From positions 1-64,000 of the forward strand of contig NZ_MIEQ01000040.1 of the NCBI RefSeq assembly GCF_001968815.1: a DNA stretch of 64,000 nucleotides, given 5' to 3'. Of this stretch, positions 34,932 to 43,288 are shown in pieces; positions within the stretch are counted from its first letter, which is position 1; the number at the start of each line of letters is the position of its first letter. This DNA comes from Motiliproteus sp. MSK22-1 (GTDB lineage: Bacteria > Pseudomonadota > Gammaproteobacteria > Pseudomonadales > Balneatricaceae). The notes under the pieces were generated by a model. It was not told the DNA's origin. It did not search any database and saw nothing but the letters and a program-made list of their open reading frames with translations. The position numbers and the translations under genes are program-made.

Positions 34932-35381
34932 TTACCCTTGGGATTGCTGATGGCTTTTTAATATTTGCTGGCAATGGGTCTTGGCGTTATTAACCTCAGC
35001 TAAAAGTTCTTCAATATCCTGCTTGTTTTGTTGCAGTCTGCGTTCGTGCTCCTCCAGCAATTTAAACCAATGCCTCAGTTGAGTTTCTTCACCGGTGCCT
35101 GAATCATAAATATCAAATAGTTCGCGTGACTCATCGAGCGAGAAGCCCACTCGTTTACCGCGAAGGATCAACATCAGTCGAACTCTGTCCCGCTTGCTGT
35201 AGGCACGCCGGTACTTGCTGCGATCCGGATTAAGCAATCCCTTGGCTTCATAGAAGCGAATGGTACGGGGCGAAATATCAAACTCTTGAGACAATTGAGT
35301 AATGGAATAGGTGGTTCCATCAGGGGCGCTCACCTCTTGATTGTCTCCTGGTAAATCCGTTTGCTGCTTACTGTTACTCAC
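34932..35381 (-). CDS. MerR-family regulator, LiuR-like
   Basis: A 149-residue MerR protein with the winged HTH YSITQLSQEFDISPRTIRFYEAKGLL (25-50), then the RVRLMLILRGKRVGFSLDESRELFDIYD segment typical of the LiuR group, and a coiled coil (105-140). LiuR members control branched-chain amino acid and fatty or acyl-CoA catabolism in gammaproteobacteria. Only one cysteine is present (C137), so it is not a metal or redox sensor of the classical MerR type. Palindromes of the ACGT-ACGT kind occur upstream of its own gene, the acyl-CoA dehydrogenase and the bcr operon, so it probably regulates the island. Confidence 0.85.
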   Translation of the reverse strand: MSNSKQQTDLPGDNQEVSAPDGTTYSITQLSQEFDISPRTIRFYEAKGLLNPDRSKYRRAYSKRDRVRLMLILRGKRVGFSLDESRELFDIYDSGTGEETQLRHWFKLLEEHERRLQQNKQDIEELLAEVNNAKTHCQQILKSHQQSQG

Positions 35382-35498
35382 GTTTTACTAATCCACACTG
35401 TATTTAGCCAGAACAAATTCGGTCAGAACAAAATTTAGTCGGACAAAGGTTCCAATGACAGCCACCCAGCAATATCGCCGAGTGAGTCGATAAACCTA

Positions 35499-35513
35499 TA
35501 GTTTACGTCAAGT
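35499..35513 (-). promoter_or_regulatory. Possible operator upstream of the merR gene
   Basis: On the minus strand CTTGACGTAAACTATAGG (35513 leftwards) agrees at 12 of 18 positions with the palindrome at 29278. Only one half (GACGTAAAC) is well conserved. It lies about 120 bp before the MerR start and could mediate autoregulation. Confidence 0.35.
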
Positions 35514-35571
35514 TTCCTTTTTGAGTAACAGTTATGCGCTTAAGGGGTGAAACCAGGTGTAAAATAATCGA

Positions 35572-36297
35572 TTAGAGATATTGACCAGCATCCACTCTTA
35601 TTACCTCACCGGTAATCATCCGGGCAGCATCAGAGACCAGAAATAATACCGCATTGGCGATATCTTCCGGCAATGCCAGTTCGCTGATCAAGGCTTCACT
35701 CTGGGCTTTGTCGATGTACTCCGGCGGTAGCTGTTTTGCCATTTCCGTCATAACCATTCCCGGAGCAATGGCATTGACGGTGACTCCTTTTGAACCTAAT
35801 TCCCGCGCTGTGGTTTTCGTCAGTCCTATTAATCCAGCTTTCGCTGCTGAGTAATTGGCCTGGCCAAATTTGCCTCTGATTCCGTTGATTGAGGTGATGT
35901 TAACGATACGTCCGTGTCCGGCTTCACGCATCCGTGGAGCCATGGCGCGAATCATATGAAAAGCCCCTCCCAGGTTAATATTAATAACCGATTGCCATTC
36001 TTCATCTGCCATCTTGGCTAAGCTGCGATCCCGGGTAATACCTGCGTTATTGACCAGAATGGTGGTGTTAGCCGGAAGTTGCGCCACTGCCTGATTGACG
36101 GCATCGGAGTTGCTGATATCCACCTGATGGTAAATAAATGGTTTCAGCTCCTCGGGCTTCTGATCAGAGACATCAAATAGATGTACCTCGGCCCCTTGTT
36201 CCAGTAGGGTTTCGGCAATCGCACGGCCAATCCCACGTGTACCTCCGGTAACCACTGCTGCTTTGCCGCTGAGATCATAAAGCTGTTCAAATGACAT
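35572..36297 (-). CDS. SDR-family 3-oxoacyl reductase / 3-hydroxyacyl-CoA dehydrogenase-like
   Basis: A 241-residue short-chain dehydrogenase with the cofactor motif TGGTRGIG (17-24), NNAG, the catalytic serine in NITSING and the YSAAK pair near 150. The sequence resembles FabG/PhaB reductases. Within this operon it may oxidise 3-hydroxypimelyl-CoA or a related 3-hydroxyacyl-CoA, the step missing between Oah and the thiolase (inference). The AspD at the end of beta2 (HLFDVSD) suggests NAD preference. Confidence 0.82.
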   Translation of the reverse strand: MSFEQLYDLSGKAAVVTGGTRGIGRAIAETLLEQGAEVHLFDVSDQKPEELKPFIYHQVDISNSDAVNQAVAQLPANTTILVNNAGITRDRSLAKMADEEWQSVININLGGAFHMIRAMAPRMREAGHGRIVNITSINGIRGKFGQANYSAAKAGLIGLTKTTARELGSKGVTVNAIAPGMVMTEMAKQLPPEYIDKAQSEALISELALPEDIANAVLFLVSDAARMITGEVIRVDAGQYL

Positions 36298-36447
36298 GGT
36301 TTTTCCGTTATCTGTTGAATTGAGGTTGCTGGTTCAGTAACACTTCCGCGTCACTCGAATACCCTGACTATGCGGAACGCAACTATCGAAGAGCGAACCG
36401 CATCGTTAGAACTGGCTCTGAGCGCCAGGGACTTATTTTCAGGTTCC

Positions 36448-37398
36448 TTAGCTTATCTGCCGGGTCAGGGCTAATCGTTGAGCCGGTCTGAATCCGCACT
36501 GCTGAAGAAAGCCATTGAGGTTAAAGTTATCCCAGGGTACCTCGGTCCGCACAGACTCAACCCGCAAGCCCTTTAAGTTGGTAACCAGCTGTGAGACCAG
36601 CGCCTGACCGATATTTTGATCCTGAGCTGCGGGATCAACACCGATGGTATCGATAACCGCTTCTGAGCCGGTCTGGCCAAATTCTCCGTAATCTACCCGG
36701 GCCATAATGAATCCCCTGATTGCGGCGAGGTTATCACCGATAGGGTCATCTTTTTCTGCGACCAGTGAGATACGAATGCCCGATTCATTGAGCGCTTGAT
36801 TAACCGTACGCTGATAATAGGCACTACGATCTGTTTCGGTAATATGGCGATCAATACGGATAATCTGGTTTAAATCATCAGCAGTCAGGCTGCGCATCGG
36901 GATGCGATCCCGGGATAGATCGGTTCCATCAAATTCACCTTCGTTTATCGCATCGGTTGATAATTCCAATACATAGCGGTCTGCCAACTGGAATCCAGCG
37001 TCGGAAAAGAAGCGTAGCAAGTCTGGTTGATCCCATTTAACAACAGAGTGAAGCTCGCGTCCTCCCTGCGTGCGTATACTATCGATCAGGCTATCAAACA
37101 ACTGATGGCCAACACCACGGCGCTGGAATTCCCGGTCGACTCCAATAGCGTCCAGGACGGCAACAGGCTTGTCGCCACCAAATTCCCCTTCCAGCATCTG
37201 ACAGGAAACAAAACCGGCGACTTTCCCTTCTATTTCTGCACTCAGGGATATAAAGGTGCCAGGGGAGTCCTGTTGAGCTTTAAGTCGTTTACTAAAAAAG
37301 TCCAGCCGAGGTGAGCCGCTGAACTGCTGGTCCAGCGTTACGACAGCTTCAAGGTCATTCGAGCCAAGAGCCCGAACTTTAATGTGATTCTCGGTCAT
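36448..37398 (-). CDS. Double GNAT-domain acetyltransferase
   Basis: The 316-residue protein consists of two GNAT folds (about 5-150 and 165-315). The acetyl-CoA motif is clear in the first (IGVDREFQRRGVGHQLFDSLI, Q/RxxGxG) and altered in the second (IGVDPAAQDQNIGQALVSQL, QNIGQA for the usual RGxG/A), so the second may be degenerate. It lies between the ferredoxin and the SDR in the bcr operon. In Rhodopseudomonas palustris a GNAT enzyme (BadL) takes part in control of benzoate degradation by acetylating aminobenzoates; whether this one is comparable is unknown. Confidence 0.82.
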   Translation of the reverse strand: MTENHIKVRALGSNDLEAVVTLDQQFSGSPRLDFFSKRLKAQQDSPGTFISLSAEIEGKVAGFVSCQMLEGEFGGDKPVAVLDAIGVDREFQRRGVGHQLFDSLIDSIRTQGGRELHSVVKWDQPDLLRFFSDAGFQLADRYVLELSTDAINEGEFDGTDLSRDRIPMRSLTADDLNQIIRIDRHITETDRSAYYQRTVNQALNESGIRISLVAEKDDPIGDNLAAIRGFIMARVDYGEFGQTGSEAVIDTIGVDPAAQDQNIGQALVSQLVTNLKGLRVESVRTEVPWDNFNLNGFLQQCGFRPAQRLALTRQIS

Positions 37399-37424
37399 GA
37401 TTAACTGTCCTATTTAGCAGCGGT

Positions 37425-37673
37425 TTAGCCGTGCAGTGCTTCATATTTGGCTTGCAGCTGTTCCTGAGTTTCCGGGTGATTAGGATCGTTGACGATGCAT
37501 TCTGCCGGACATACCAACTGGCATTGAGGTTCGTCGTGGGCACCAACACATTCAGTACAGTTATCAGGATCGATTACATAAAGAATTCCGTCGCCTTCAG
37601 AAATCGCATCGTTTGGGCACTCCAGAACACAGACATCACAGGCAGTGCAATCGTCATTAATGATTAGGGCCAT
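37425..37673 (-). CDS. fdx: 2[4Fe-4S] ferredoxin of the benzoyl-CoA reductase system
   Basis: An 82-residue ferredoxin with two cluster motifs, C9-x2-C12-x2-C15-x3-C19 and C39-x2-C42-x8-C51-x3-C55. The eight-residue insert in the second motif and the C-terminal helix extension are those of the Allochromatium/Thauera type. In Thauera and Azoarcus such a ferredoxin gives electrons to benzoyl-CoA reductase. AGGAG lies before the ATG; it follows bcrD after a 146-bp gap with a stem-loop. Confidence 0.92.
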   Translation of the reverse strand: MALIINDDCTACDVCVLECPNDAISEGDGILYVIDPDNCTECVGAHDEPQCQLVCPAECIVNDPNHPETQEQLQAKYEALHG

Positions 37674-37743
37674 GGTGTTTCTCCTGTCCTATCGAATTTC
37701 GTTTTTATAATTGGTGCACTTTTAGCTAGTGCCCTTTATTAAT

Positions 37744-37775
37744 TAGGAAAGGAGTCTTATAAAATTCCTTTCCTA
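37744..37775 (-). other. Perfect stem-loop between bcrD and the ferredoxin gene
   Basis: TAGGAAAGGA (37744-37753) and TCCTTTCCTA (37766-37775) form a perfect stem with a 12-base loop. The stem lies in the only large gap of the core operon. It lacks a strong T run on the transcribed strand, so an mRNA-processing or stabilising role (setting the BcrCBAD to ferredoxin ratio) is as likely as partial termination. Confidence 0.55.
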
Positions 37776-37819
37776 AGCCTTCTCTGATAAAACATCTCTT
37801 AATTAAAAGAAGTCATCTA

Positions 37820-38659
37820 TCAGGACGCTTTGGCGAGTTCCTCCAGTTTTCTTAGTTTTTCGTGTCTGAAGGCTCCCCAAAGTGCAGCACCGATGGCTCC
37901 GGCGTAGGCAGAATCCTCGTGGCTTCTTGCTTCGGCTTTCAGTTTCATTTTCTGCATTGATTCGTTGAGGCCATCAATCATGCCACTGTCCAGTGCCAAT
38001 CCACCGGTGCAGAGAACCACCCCTTCAGTTGCCTTGATCACTCGCAATAGCTTGGCTAAACGACCCGCCATAGACAGGTGGATTCCCTTGAGAATATTGG
38101 GCGCTGAAATACCACGGGATACCATGTTGATAACGTCAGTTTCTGCCAATACCGCACAGATACTGGATACGATTTCAGGATCGTCCGCCTGACGTGAGAG
38201 GGTGCCTATTTCGTCCTGGGCGATACCGAGATAGCGGGAGATATTTTCCAGAAACTGACCTGAGCCTGACGCACATTGACTGGTCATTCGATAATTAAGG
38301 ACTTTACCCTGATTGTCGATTTTCATTGCCCGTCCGTGCAGGGCCCCCATGTCCAGTACTCCAGTGGCTTCAGGGTCCAGGTAAATTGCCCCTCGGGAGT
38401 GGGTGGTCATGGAATAAAAGTGACCTGTGCGGAAGTCGATATTTTCGCCATCGCCGGTGGTGGCACAGTAGGTTATATCGTCGCGGGTCAGGCCGTTTTC
38501 CTTGAGTAGTTGGTCATAGGCATGGGCCGATAACTCCAGAGGATCACGGGTGCGAATTCGGTCATTACGTTTGGCCAGCCACTCAGTTTTGCCATTCTCG
38601 TGCTTGAACAGTACTGTTTTGACTGCTCCTGTACCTAAATCAATACCTGCAGTAATCAT
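37820..38659 (-). CDS. bcrD: Benzoyl-CoA reductase subunit D (ATPase/activator)
   Basis: One of two ASKHA-fold subunits that hydrolyse ATP to drive electrons to benzoyl-CoA. The 279-residue protein shows the phosphate motif GIDLGTGAVKTVLF (5-18), the 4Fe-4S ligands C129 (TSQCASGSGQF) and C168 (SSICAV), and CTGGLALDSG near 217. The cluster is shared with BcrA. The size agrees with the Thauera-type enzyme. BcrA ends two bases upstream, so translation is coupled. Confidence 0.95.
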   Translation of the reverse strand: MITAGIDLGTGAVKTVLFKHENGKTEWLAKRNDRIRTRDPLELSAHAYDQLLKENGLTRDDITYCATTGDGENIDFRTGHFYSMTTHSRGAIYLDPEATGVLDMGALHGRAMKIDNQGKVLNYRMTSQCASGSGQFLENISRYLGIAQDEIGTLSRQADDPEIVSSICAVLAETDVINMVSRGISAPNILKGIHLSMAGRLAKLLRVIKATEGVVLCTGGLALDSGMIDGLNESMQKMKLKAEARSHEDSAYAGAIGAALWGAFRHEKLRKLEELAKAS

Positions 38660-38661
38660 GA

Positions 38662-39975
38662 TTATGCCTCCACTGCGCGGCGGGCAAATTCTGCTGCCCC
38701 TAATGCGCCGGTATAGATGGAATCGGGATCGATGTTGATTTTCAGATCGCCGTAGTTTTCCTGGACTAGAATGCGCAGCTCTTTAACCGCTGCCTCGTTC
38801 TTGGCGACGCCTCCGGTGAAGGTCAATTCGTCTTCAACTCCACCGGATCGGGATAATATCGACATTGAACGCAGGATTATGGCCCGGTGCAGGCCGGCGA
38901 TAATATCCTCACGCTTTTCACCCAGTGACAGTCGGTCACGAAGCTCGGCGCCAGCAAATACGGTACAGGTTGAGTTGATTGAAACCTTTTTGGTGGATTT
39001 CATGGCCAGTGGGCCAAGCTCGTGCAGGCCTAATTGCATCTCATCCGCGATGTAGCCCAGATAGCGGCCACAACCAGCGGCACAACGGTCGTTCATCTGG
39101 AAGTTGACGACGATTCCGCTCTCATCAACCTGAATACCCTTGGTGTCCTGACCGCCGATATCCAAAACCGTACGAGTTTTTGGATACATAAGGTGCGCAC
39201 CCAGACCATGGCAGAGAATTTCAGAGCGAATATGTTCTTTCGGGAACGGTAGACGGGCTCGGCCATAACCGGTACCAACAACGTAGGTCTCTTCCAGTTC
39301 AACGGCAAGCACCTCTTTGAGGGCTGCCTGAACCTTGCCAAAGTCCTCAGTTTGAATCTCTCCAGCATTAAGAGCACTGTCCAATGCGACAAGGAAGGTT
39401 TCGCTCATATCCACCTGAGGTGGAATGTTCTCTACTTCGATGATTGACTTGTCGTAAATGTTGATCAGTGTATCCGAACTGATTTTCAGCTCTGCAGCCT
39501 GACTTTCGGCTACCTCCATGTATACCGTACCGGCCAGATCCCGGAAGAAGTCGGACTTACGTTCGGCACCGGGCTCAAACAGTTTTGACAGTTCGATTTT
39601 CAGGGCGGAAAACGTTCGCTCAAGGGCAGTGGTGAGTGTCGCAGGATCCTCTTTGTAGTTGCCCTGGACAGCCTTTTCACCACAAAGTCGCTTCAAGTTG
39701 TCGAGCTGAACCAGAAACTGAGCCAGACGAAAGTGGCGTTCCAGCATATAGAGCACATCATCTGTGCTCAGAGTCAATCCAGGTGCCTTGTCCAGAGACT
39801 GGCGCAAAAGAACCAACCGGGCACTGATCAATGCTTCGGTTTTGGCTACCAGTGCTGCTGTGTCATAGTTAGAACGGGAGTTGGTGATGCCGTGCCCGAG
39901 GGGCGTGCCGGTATCATCCATCACAACGGATTTTGTCGTTGTCGATCCCAGGTCAATTCCAATAAAACATTTCAT
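38662..39975 (-). CDS. bcrA: Benzoyl-CoA reductase subunit A (ATPase/activator, long form)
   Basis: The 437-residue ASKHA ATPase subunit. The phosphate-1 motif is [15 protein letters not shown] (4-18) and the cluster cysteines are C298 (NDRCAAGCG) and C337 (NSTCTVFAG). A large insertion (about residues 45-230) separates the two halves of the ATPase fold; I recall this long form from the Thauera enzyme, while the Azoarcus-type (BzdP) is short. Hence I use bcr names. The Mg/ATP aspartate region [10 protein letters not shown] is intact, and TFTGGVAKN is at 386-393. Confidence 0.95.
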   Translation of the reverse strand: MKCFIGIDLGSTTTKSVVMDDTGTPLGHGITNSRSNYDTAALVAKTEALISARLVLLRQSLDKAPGLTLSTDDVLYMLERHFRLAQFLVQLDNLKRLCGEKAVQGNYKEDPATLTTALERTFSALKIELSKLFEPGAERKSDFFRDLAGTVYMEVAESQAAELKISSDTLINIYDKSIIEVENIPPQVDMSETFLVALDSALNAGEIQTEDFGKVQAALKEVLAVELEETYVVGTGYGRARLPFPKEHIRSEILCHGLGAHLMYPKTRTVLDIGGQDTKGIQVDESGIVVNFQMNDRCAAGCGRYLGYIADEMQLGLHELGPLAMKSTKKVSINSTCTVFAGAELRDRLSLGEKREDIIAGLHRAIILRSMSILSRSGGVEDELTFTGGVAKNEAAVKELRILVQENYGDLKINIDPDSIYTGALGAAEFARRAVEA

Positions 39976-39987
39976 AACTGGCTCCTG

Positions 39988-41322
39988 TTAGCGCGCACTG
40001 GCGATCATGTTGCCCTGACGGCGTTGCTCGATCATCTGGAAGTAACTCTCCAGACGGTTCTTGACGTTGGCAGCAGAGAAGTAACGAGGGTCAACCAAGT
40101 CAGTTTCCACAAAGGCACCGGGAGCGCCTGTACGCTTTTCGATCTCCTGCATCATCATCAACTGACCGGCAGAGAAGCTGTTGCAGCTCTTGATGGAGTT
40201 GATCAGCAGGCCGTCAGCCTCGTAGTCTTTAACATACTTTTCCAGCATGTCGACACGCTTGGGCAGGTTACGATTGGTGTAACAACCCAGGCAGTAATCG
40301 GCCAGTGATTCCAGCGGGTTGTCCGCGTCATGACGGAAGCCCTGATCATAAACACCACCCACCTTGGTGTAGGTACTGGCGACAACGACGGCTCCTTCTT
40401 CGTAGAACATCTTCCAGAACTCGCGGAAGTTGGTCCAGTTAGGTGGTCCTTCCATCACCAGACGGTAGCGCTCTTTGGTCATTTCACCGCCGGGAGTTAT
40501 GGGGCCTTGACCGTTCTTAACCCGCTGTTCGATTTCCTGACGTAGAACCCGGTAATAATCAACCGCTTGCTGCGTACCGCGGAAGGCTGTAAAAATGGGT
40601 CCGAGGTAGTAGATGGCCCCGAAATAGGCATCAATAGGAGTAGGTTTGTTTTTGGCGCTTTCCAGTACCCAGACCAGATCATCTTCAGCCTGAGCGGAGC
40701 GGCGCATATTCTCACGCAACTTATCGATGTCAAAGGCATTGCCGCTGACTCGCTCCAGTGCCGGAATGACTTCTTCCTTAAGCTGTTTAACCACAAAGTC
40801 GCGCATGTTCTGGGTGATTTCCCCATCACCCTGATAGGGCACCTGCAACATTACGGTTTCACACTTGTATTCCTGACGGAGTAGCTCGAACCACTTCATA
40901 AAGGTAAAGCAGCCGGTGTAAGACAGCAGTAGCAAATCCGGGTTGGGCATCGGCTTGCCGTTGGGAGCGATATTGCCCTTGCTCATCATGCCGATGTCAG
41001 CCTTAACGTAAGTACAGACATCCTCTGAGTGACCCTGACGCTCTGCGGTCTGGATCATGCCGCCGCTTTGTTGCCGCATAGCGTTTTGAATGGCGTTGGT
41101 TTCCGGCAAATTATTGAGTAGACCGAAGCTTTGGATCAGCTCATTAAGGTTACCGGGTACAAAGGTCGAGCATACTTTTTTGCCATTGTTGGCCGTGTTT
41201 GTCAGGGCATCGTAGTTAGAGTTGATCATCTCCTTCTGCATCAGCATTGAGGAGTCTTTTTGCGGCTCTTGAATTTCAGAAGAGCCATGGCTATCAGTGG
41301 GGGTTTCAATCTTAGTGCTCAT
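39988..41322 (-). CDS. bcrB: Benzoyl-CoA reductase subunit B (catalytic)
   Basis: Together with BcrC it forms the module that binds benzoyl-CoA and reduces the ring in Birch-like one-electron steps. The 444-residue protein belongs to the 2-hydroxyglutaryl-CoA dehydratase D-component family. Cysteines in LSYTGCFTFMKWF, ADYCLGCYTNR and NSIKSCNSFSAGQ are the likely cluster ligands. I place the start at the ATG 41322, six bases after GGAG; a TTG at 41334 would overlap bcrC. Two bases separate it from bcrC. Confidence 0.94.
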   Translation of the reverse strand: MSTKIETPTDSHGSSEIQEPQKDSSMLMQKEMINSNYDALTNTANNGKKVCSTFVPGNLNELIQSFGLLNNLPETNAIQNAMRQQSGGMIQTAERQGHSEDVCTYVKADIGMMSKGNIAPNGKPMPNPDLLLLSYTGCFTFMKWFELLRQEYKCETVMLQVPYQGDGEITQNMRDFVVKQLKEEVIPALERVSGNAFDIDKLRENMRRSAQAEDDLVWVLESAKNKPTPIDAYFGAIYYLGPIFTAFRGTQQAVDYYRVLRQEIEQRVKNGQGPITPGGEMTKERYRLVMEGPPNWTNFREFWKMFYEEGAVVVASTYTKVGGVYDQGFRHDADNPLESLADYCLGCYTNRNLPKRVDMLEKYVKDYEADGLLINSIKSCNSFSAGQLMMMQEIEKRTGAPGAFVETDLVDPRYFSAANVKNRLESYFQMIEQRRQGNMIASAR

Positions 41323-41324
41323 GA

Positions 41325-42485
41325 CTAGCTCCAAAGCTTGATAGAATCGGCGAAGGTACCTGCTTGCTCACGGATCGGTTGCATCTGACCGGAGTTCTCG
41401 GCGTACTTGAAGGAGATGTGCGGGATATCATGCTCCCTCATCCGGTCGGTCAGCATGGGTCGTTCCAGCAGCGCCGGGTCGCAGAAGCTCGGAGCTGCGA
41501 AGATGACGCCTTCAGCCTGACGCTCCTTAACCGTACTCAGCAGGTACATACCCACGTCTTCATGATGATCACAGTACTTGGCTGCGGAGTCGGCAGACTC
41601 ATGCAGGAAGGCATTCGCCAGATTGACCAACGGATCGCCTGATGTGGGAACTTCACCGAGTAACCAGCGGTTAACCAGCATGTAGTCGTCATCAACGATG
41701 TAACAACCGGCCAACTCTATGGAGCGGATCAGGTTCAATGGTGGTTGTTCACAGAAAGAGCCGTTGATGATGATCCGACAGTTATCGCGGATCGGATTAT
41801 CAAGGGCTTTGGCGGCATCCATATACTTGCGCAACATGCTGTTGTGGTCTTCCACCGGGATGACCATACCTGCACGGTTAAGCAGATAAACATCGTTACT
41901 GGGAACGTTTTGCGGCATTTCTGCTCGCAAATCATAAAGCTCACGAATTAACTTACGATTGAGGTTGTAAACTTTGATTGAATTACGAATGGCCTCGTCG
42001 GTGATCTTGTTGCCAGACAGCTTTTCCAGCCCTTCGCGAAGCTCTTGCAGTTCGGCGATATAGTAGTTTCCCCCGATATCATCCTTGTAGTTTTGGGGAA
42101 CATCGAAGTAGCGGACATAGTTATCCGGGAACATCAGCTTCCACATTCCCGATAGATTACGAATGACGTCGCAGATACTGGGGAACAGCATGCCGTCGAC
42201 AAAATCCAGACGCCCGGTTTTGCCCAGCTCGATTGTTGAACGGGGGATTCGGCATATGTAGCTCTGGTAGTAAGCATCGCCGTGGATAACTTCCAGTTTG
42301 TCGCCCCCTCCCAGTATTCCCAGGGACATCATGCCACCGGCATGCATTATCTCGCGAGGTACATAGACTGGCATGTAACCGATGACTCGACGGGAAGGAT
42401 CGGCTGCTTTCCACTCTCGGGCTGCGGTGAAGTACGTATCTTCGTACAGCTCTTCACAGCGTTTAATGATCTCTACAGTACTCAT
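41325..42485 (-). CDS. bcrC: Benzoyl-CoA reductase subunit C (catalytic)
   Basis: The partner of BcrB, 386 residues, same D-component fold. Conserved segments are IGYMPVYVPREIMHAGGMMSLGILGGG, GMLFPSICDVIRNLSGMWK, NGSFCEQPPLNLIRSIELAGC and FAAPSFCDPALLERPML, which carry the candidate cluster cysteines. The ATG at 42485 is preferred over an in-frame TTG at 42503. The order C-B-A-D is that known from ATP-dependent (class I) reductases of Thauera and Azoarcus (bzdNOPQ). Confidence 0.94.
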   Translation of the reverse strand: MSTVEIIKRCEELYEDTYFTAAREWKAADPSRRVIGYMPVYVPREIMHAGGMMSLGILGGGDKLEVIHGDAYYQSYICRIPRSTIELGKTGRLDFVDGMLFPSICDVIRNLSGMWKLMFPDNYVRYFDVPQNYKDDIGGNYYIAELQELREGLEKLSGNKITDEAIRNSIKVYNLNRKLIRELYDLRAEMPQNVPSNDVYLLNRAGMVIPVEDHNSMLRKYMDAAKALDNPIRDNCRIIINGSFCEQPPLNLIRSIELAGCYIVDDDYMLVNRWLLGEVPTSGDPLVNLANAFLHESADSAAKYCDHHEDVGMYLLSTVKERQAEGVIFAAPSFCDPALLERPMLTDRMREHDIPHISFKYAENSGQMQPIREQAGTFADSIKLWS

Positions 42486-42487
42486 AA

Positions 42488-43285
42488 CTATCGGTGCTCC
42501 CAATTAGCGGCGCGTTTTTCGACGAAAGCCTGCAAACCTTCTACAGCATCGTGGGTCGCCATCAGTTCTTGGAGGTAAAGGGCTTCTACTTGTGCGAGTT
42601 TATTTTTGATTCGTTCGACTGGATCGGCTCTGACCGCTTTAACTGCGAAGCGCAGAGAGCTGGCGCTGCCTTGTGATAGGTGGTTATCGAAATAGGCTTC
42701 TGCCGCTGCCGATGGGTCATCGTTAACTTCGTTAACCAAGCCGATAGCCAGGGCTTCGTTTCCATTAATGCTACGACCTGAGAAAAGTAGATCCTCTGCC
42801 TGGCTCTGGCCGATACGCTCAGGCAACAGGCAAGAGGCTGCTGGTGCAAACACTGCCAGCTTTATTTCAGGTTGGCCCAGGTTTGCATCTGGCTGACAGA
42901 ACAGTAGATTACCCGCCAGCGCGACTTCCAGACCACCACCCAGGCATTGTCCTTGAATTGCCACCAGGATTGGTACCGGACAATCAAGCATCTGGATAAT
43001 CAGAGAATGCAGGCTTTTCAGCATTGCTTCACACTGATCGGGCATATGTTCTGCGACACTGGCACCAAAACTGAAGTGTGGTCCTTCGGCGTCAACTAAA
43101 ACGGCGCTTAATTTGGCGCTGCCCAGGTGTTTGTCGAATGCGGCGCTCAGAGCTTCGATCATCTGGGCATCGACGATATTGGCTTTGGGACGGGCCAGAC
43201 GAAGTCGCAGCAGGCGATCGTCTTTTTCCAGCCATACCTTTAATGGGCCAGATGATGGCGCTGTTGCAGTGGAAGAGGAACTCAT
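42488..43285 (-). CDS. dch: Cyclohexa-1,5-diene-1-carbonyl-CoA hydratase (Dch)
   Basis: A 265-residue crotonase-family enzyme that adds water to the dienoyl-CoA made by benzoyl-CoA reductase. The N-terminal LKVWLEKDDRLLRLRLARPKANIVDAQMI and the oxyanion segment GPHFSFGASVAEHMPD are typical of Dch/BzdW and differ from ordinary enoyl-CoA hydratases. GQCLGGGLEVALAG and LGQPEIKLAVFAPAASCLLPERIG follow. Its position directly before bcrC supports the assignment. Confidence 0.92.
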   Translation of the reverse strand: MSSSSTATAPSSGPLKVWLEKDDRLLRLRLARPKANIVDAQMIEALSAAFDKHLGSAKLSAVLVDAEGPHFSFGASVAEHMPDQCEAMLKSLHSLIIQMLDCPVPILVAIQGQCLGGGLEVALAGNLLFCQPDANLGQPEIKLAVFAPAASCLLPERIGQSQAEDLLFSGRSINGNEALAIGLVNEVNDDPSAAAEAYFDNHLSQGSASSLRFAVKAVRADPVERIKNKLAQVEALYLQELMATHDAVEGLQAFVEKRAANWEHR

Positions 43286-43288
43286 TGC

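Noticed and set aside
38662-42485. 2-hydroxyacyl-CoA dehydratase with its activator
   Set aside because: The same superfamily, but two different ATPase subunits, the long BcrA insertion, and the linked Dch, Oah, Had and ferredoxin genes identify benzoyl-CoA reductase.
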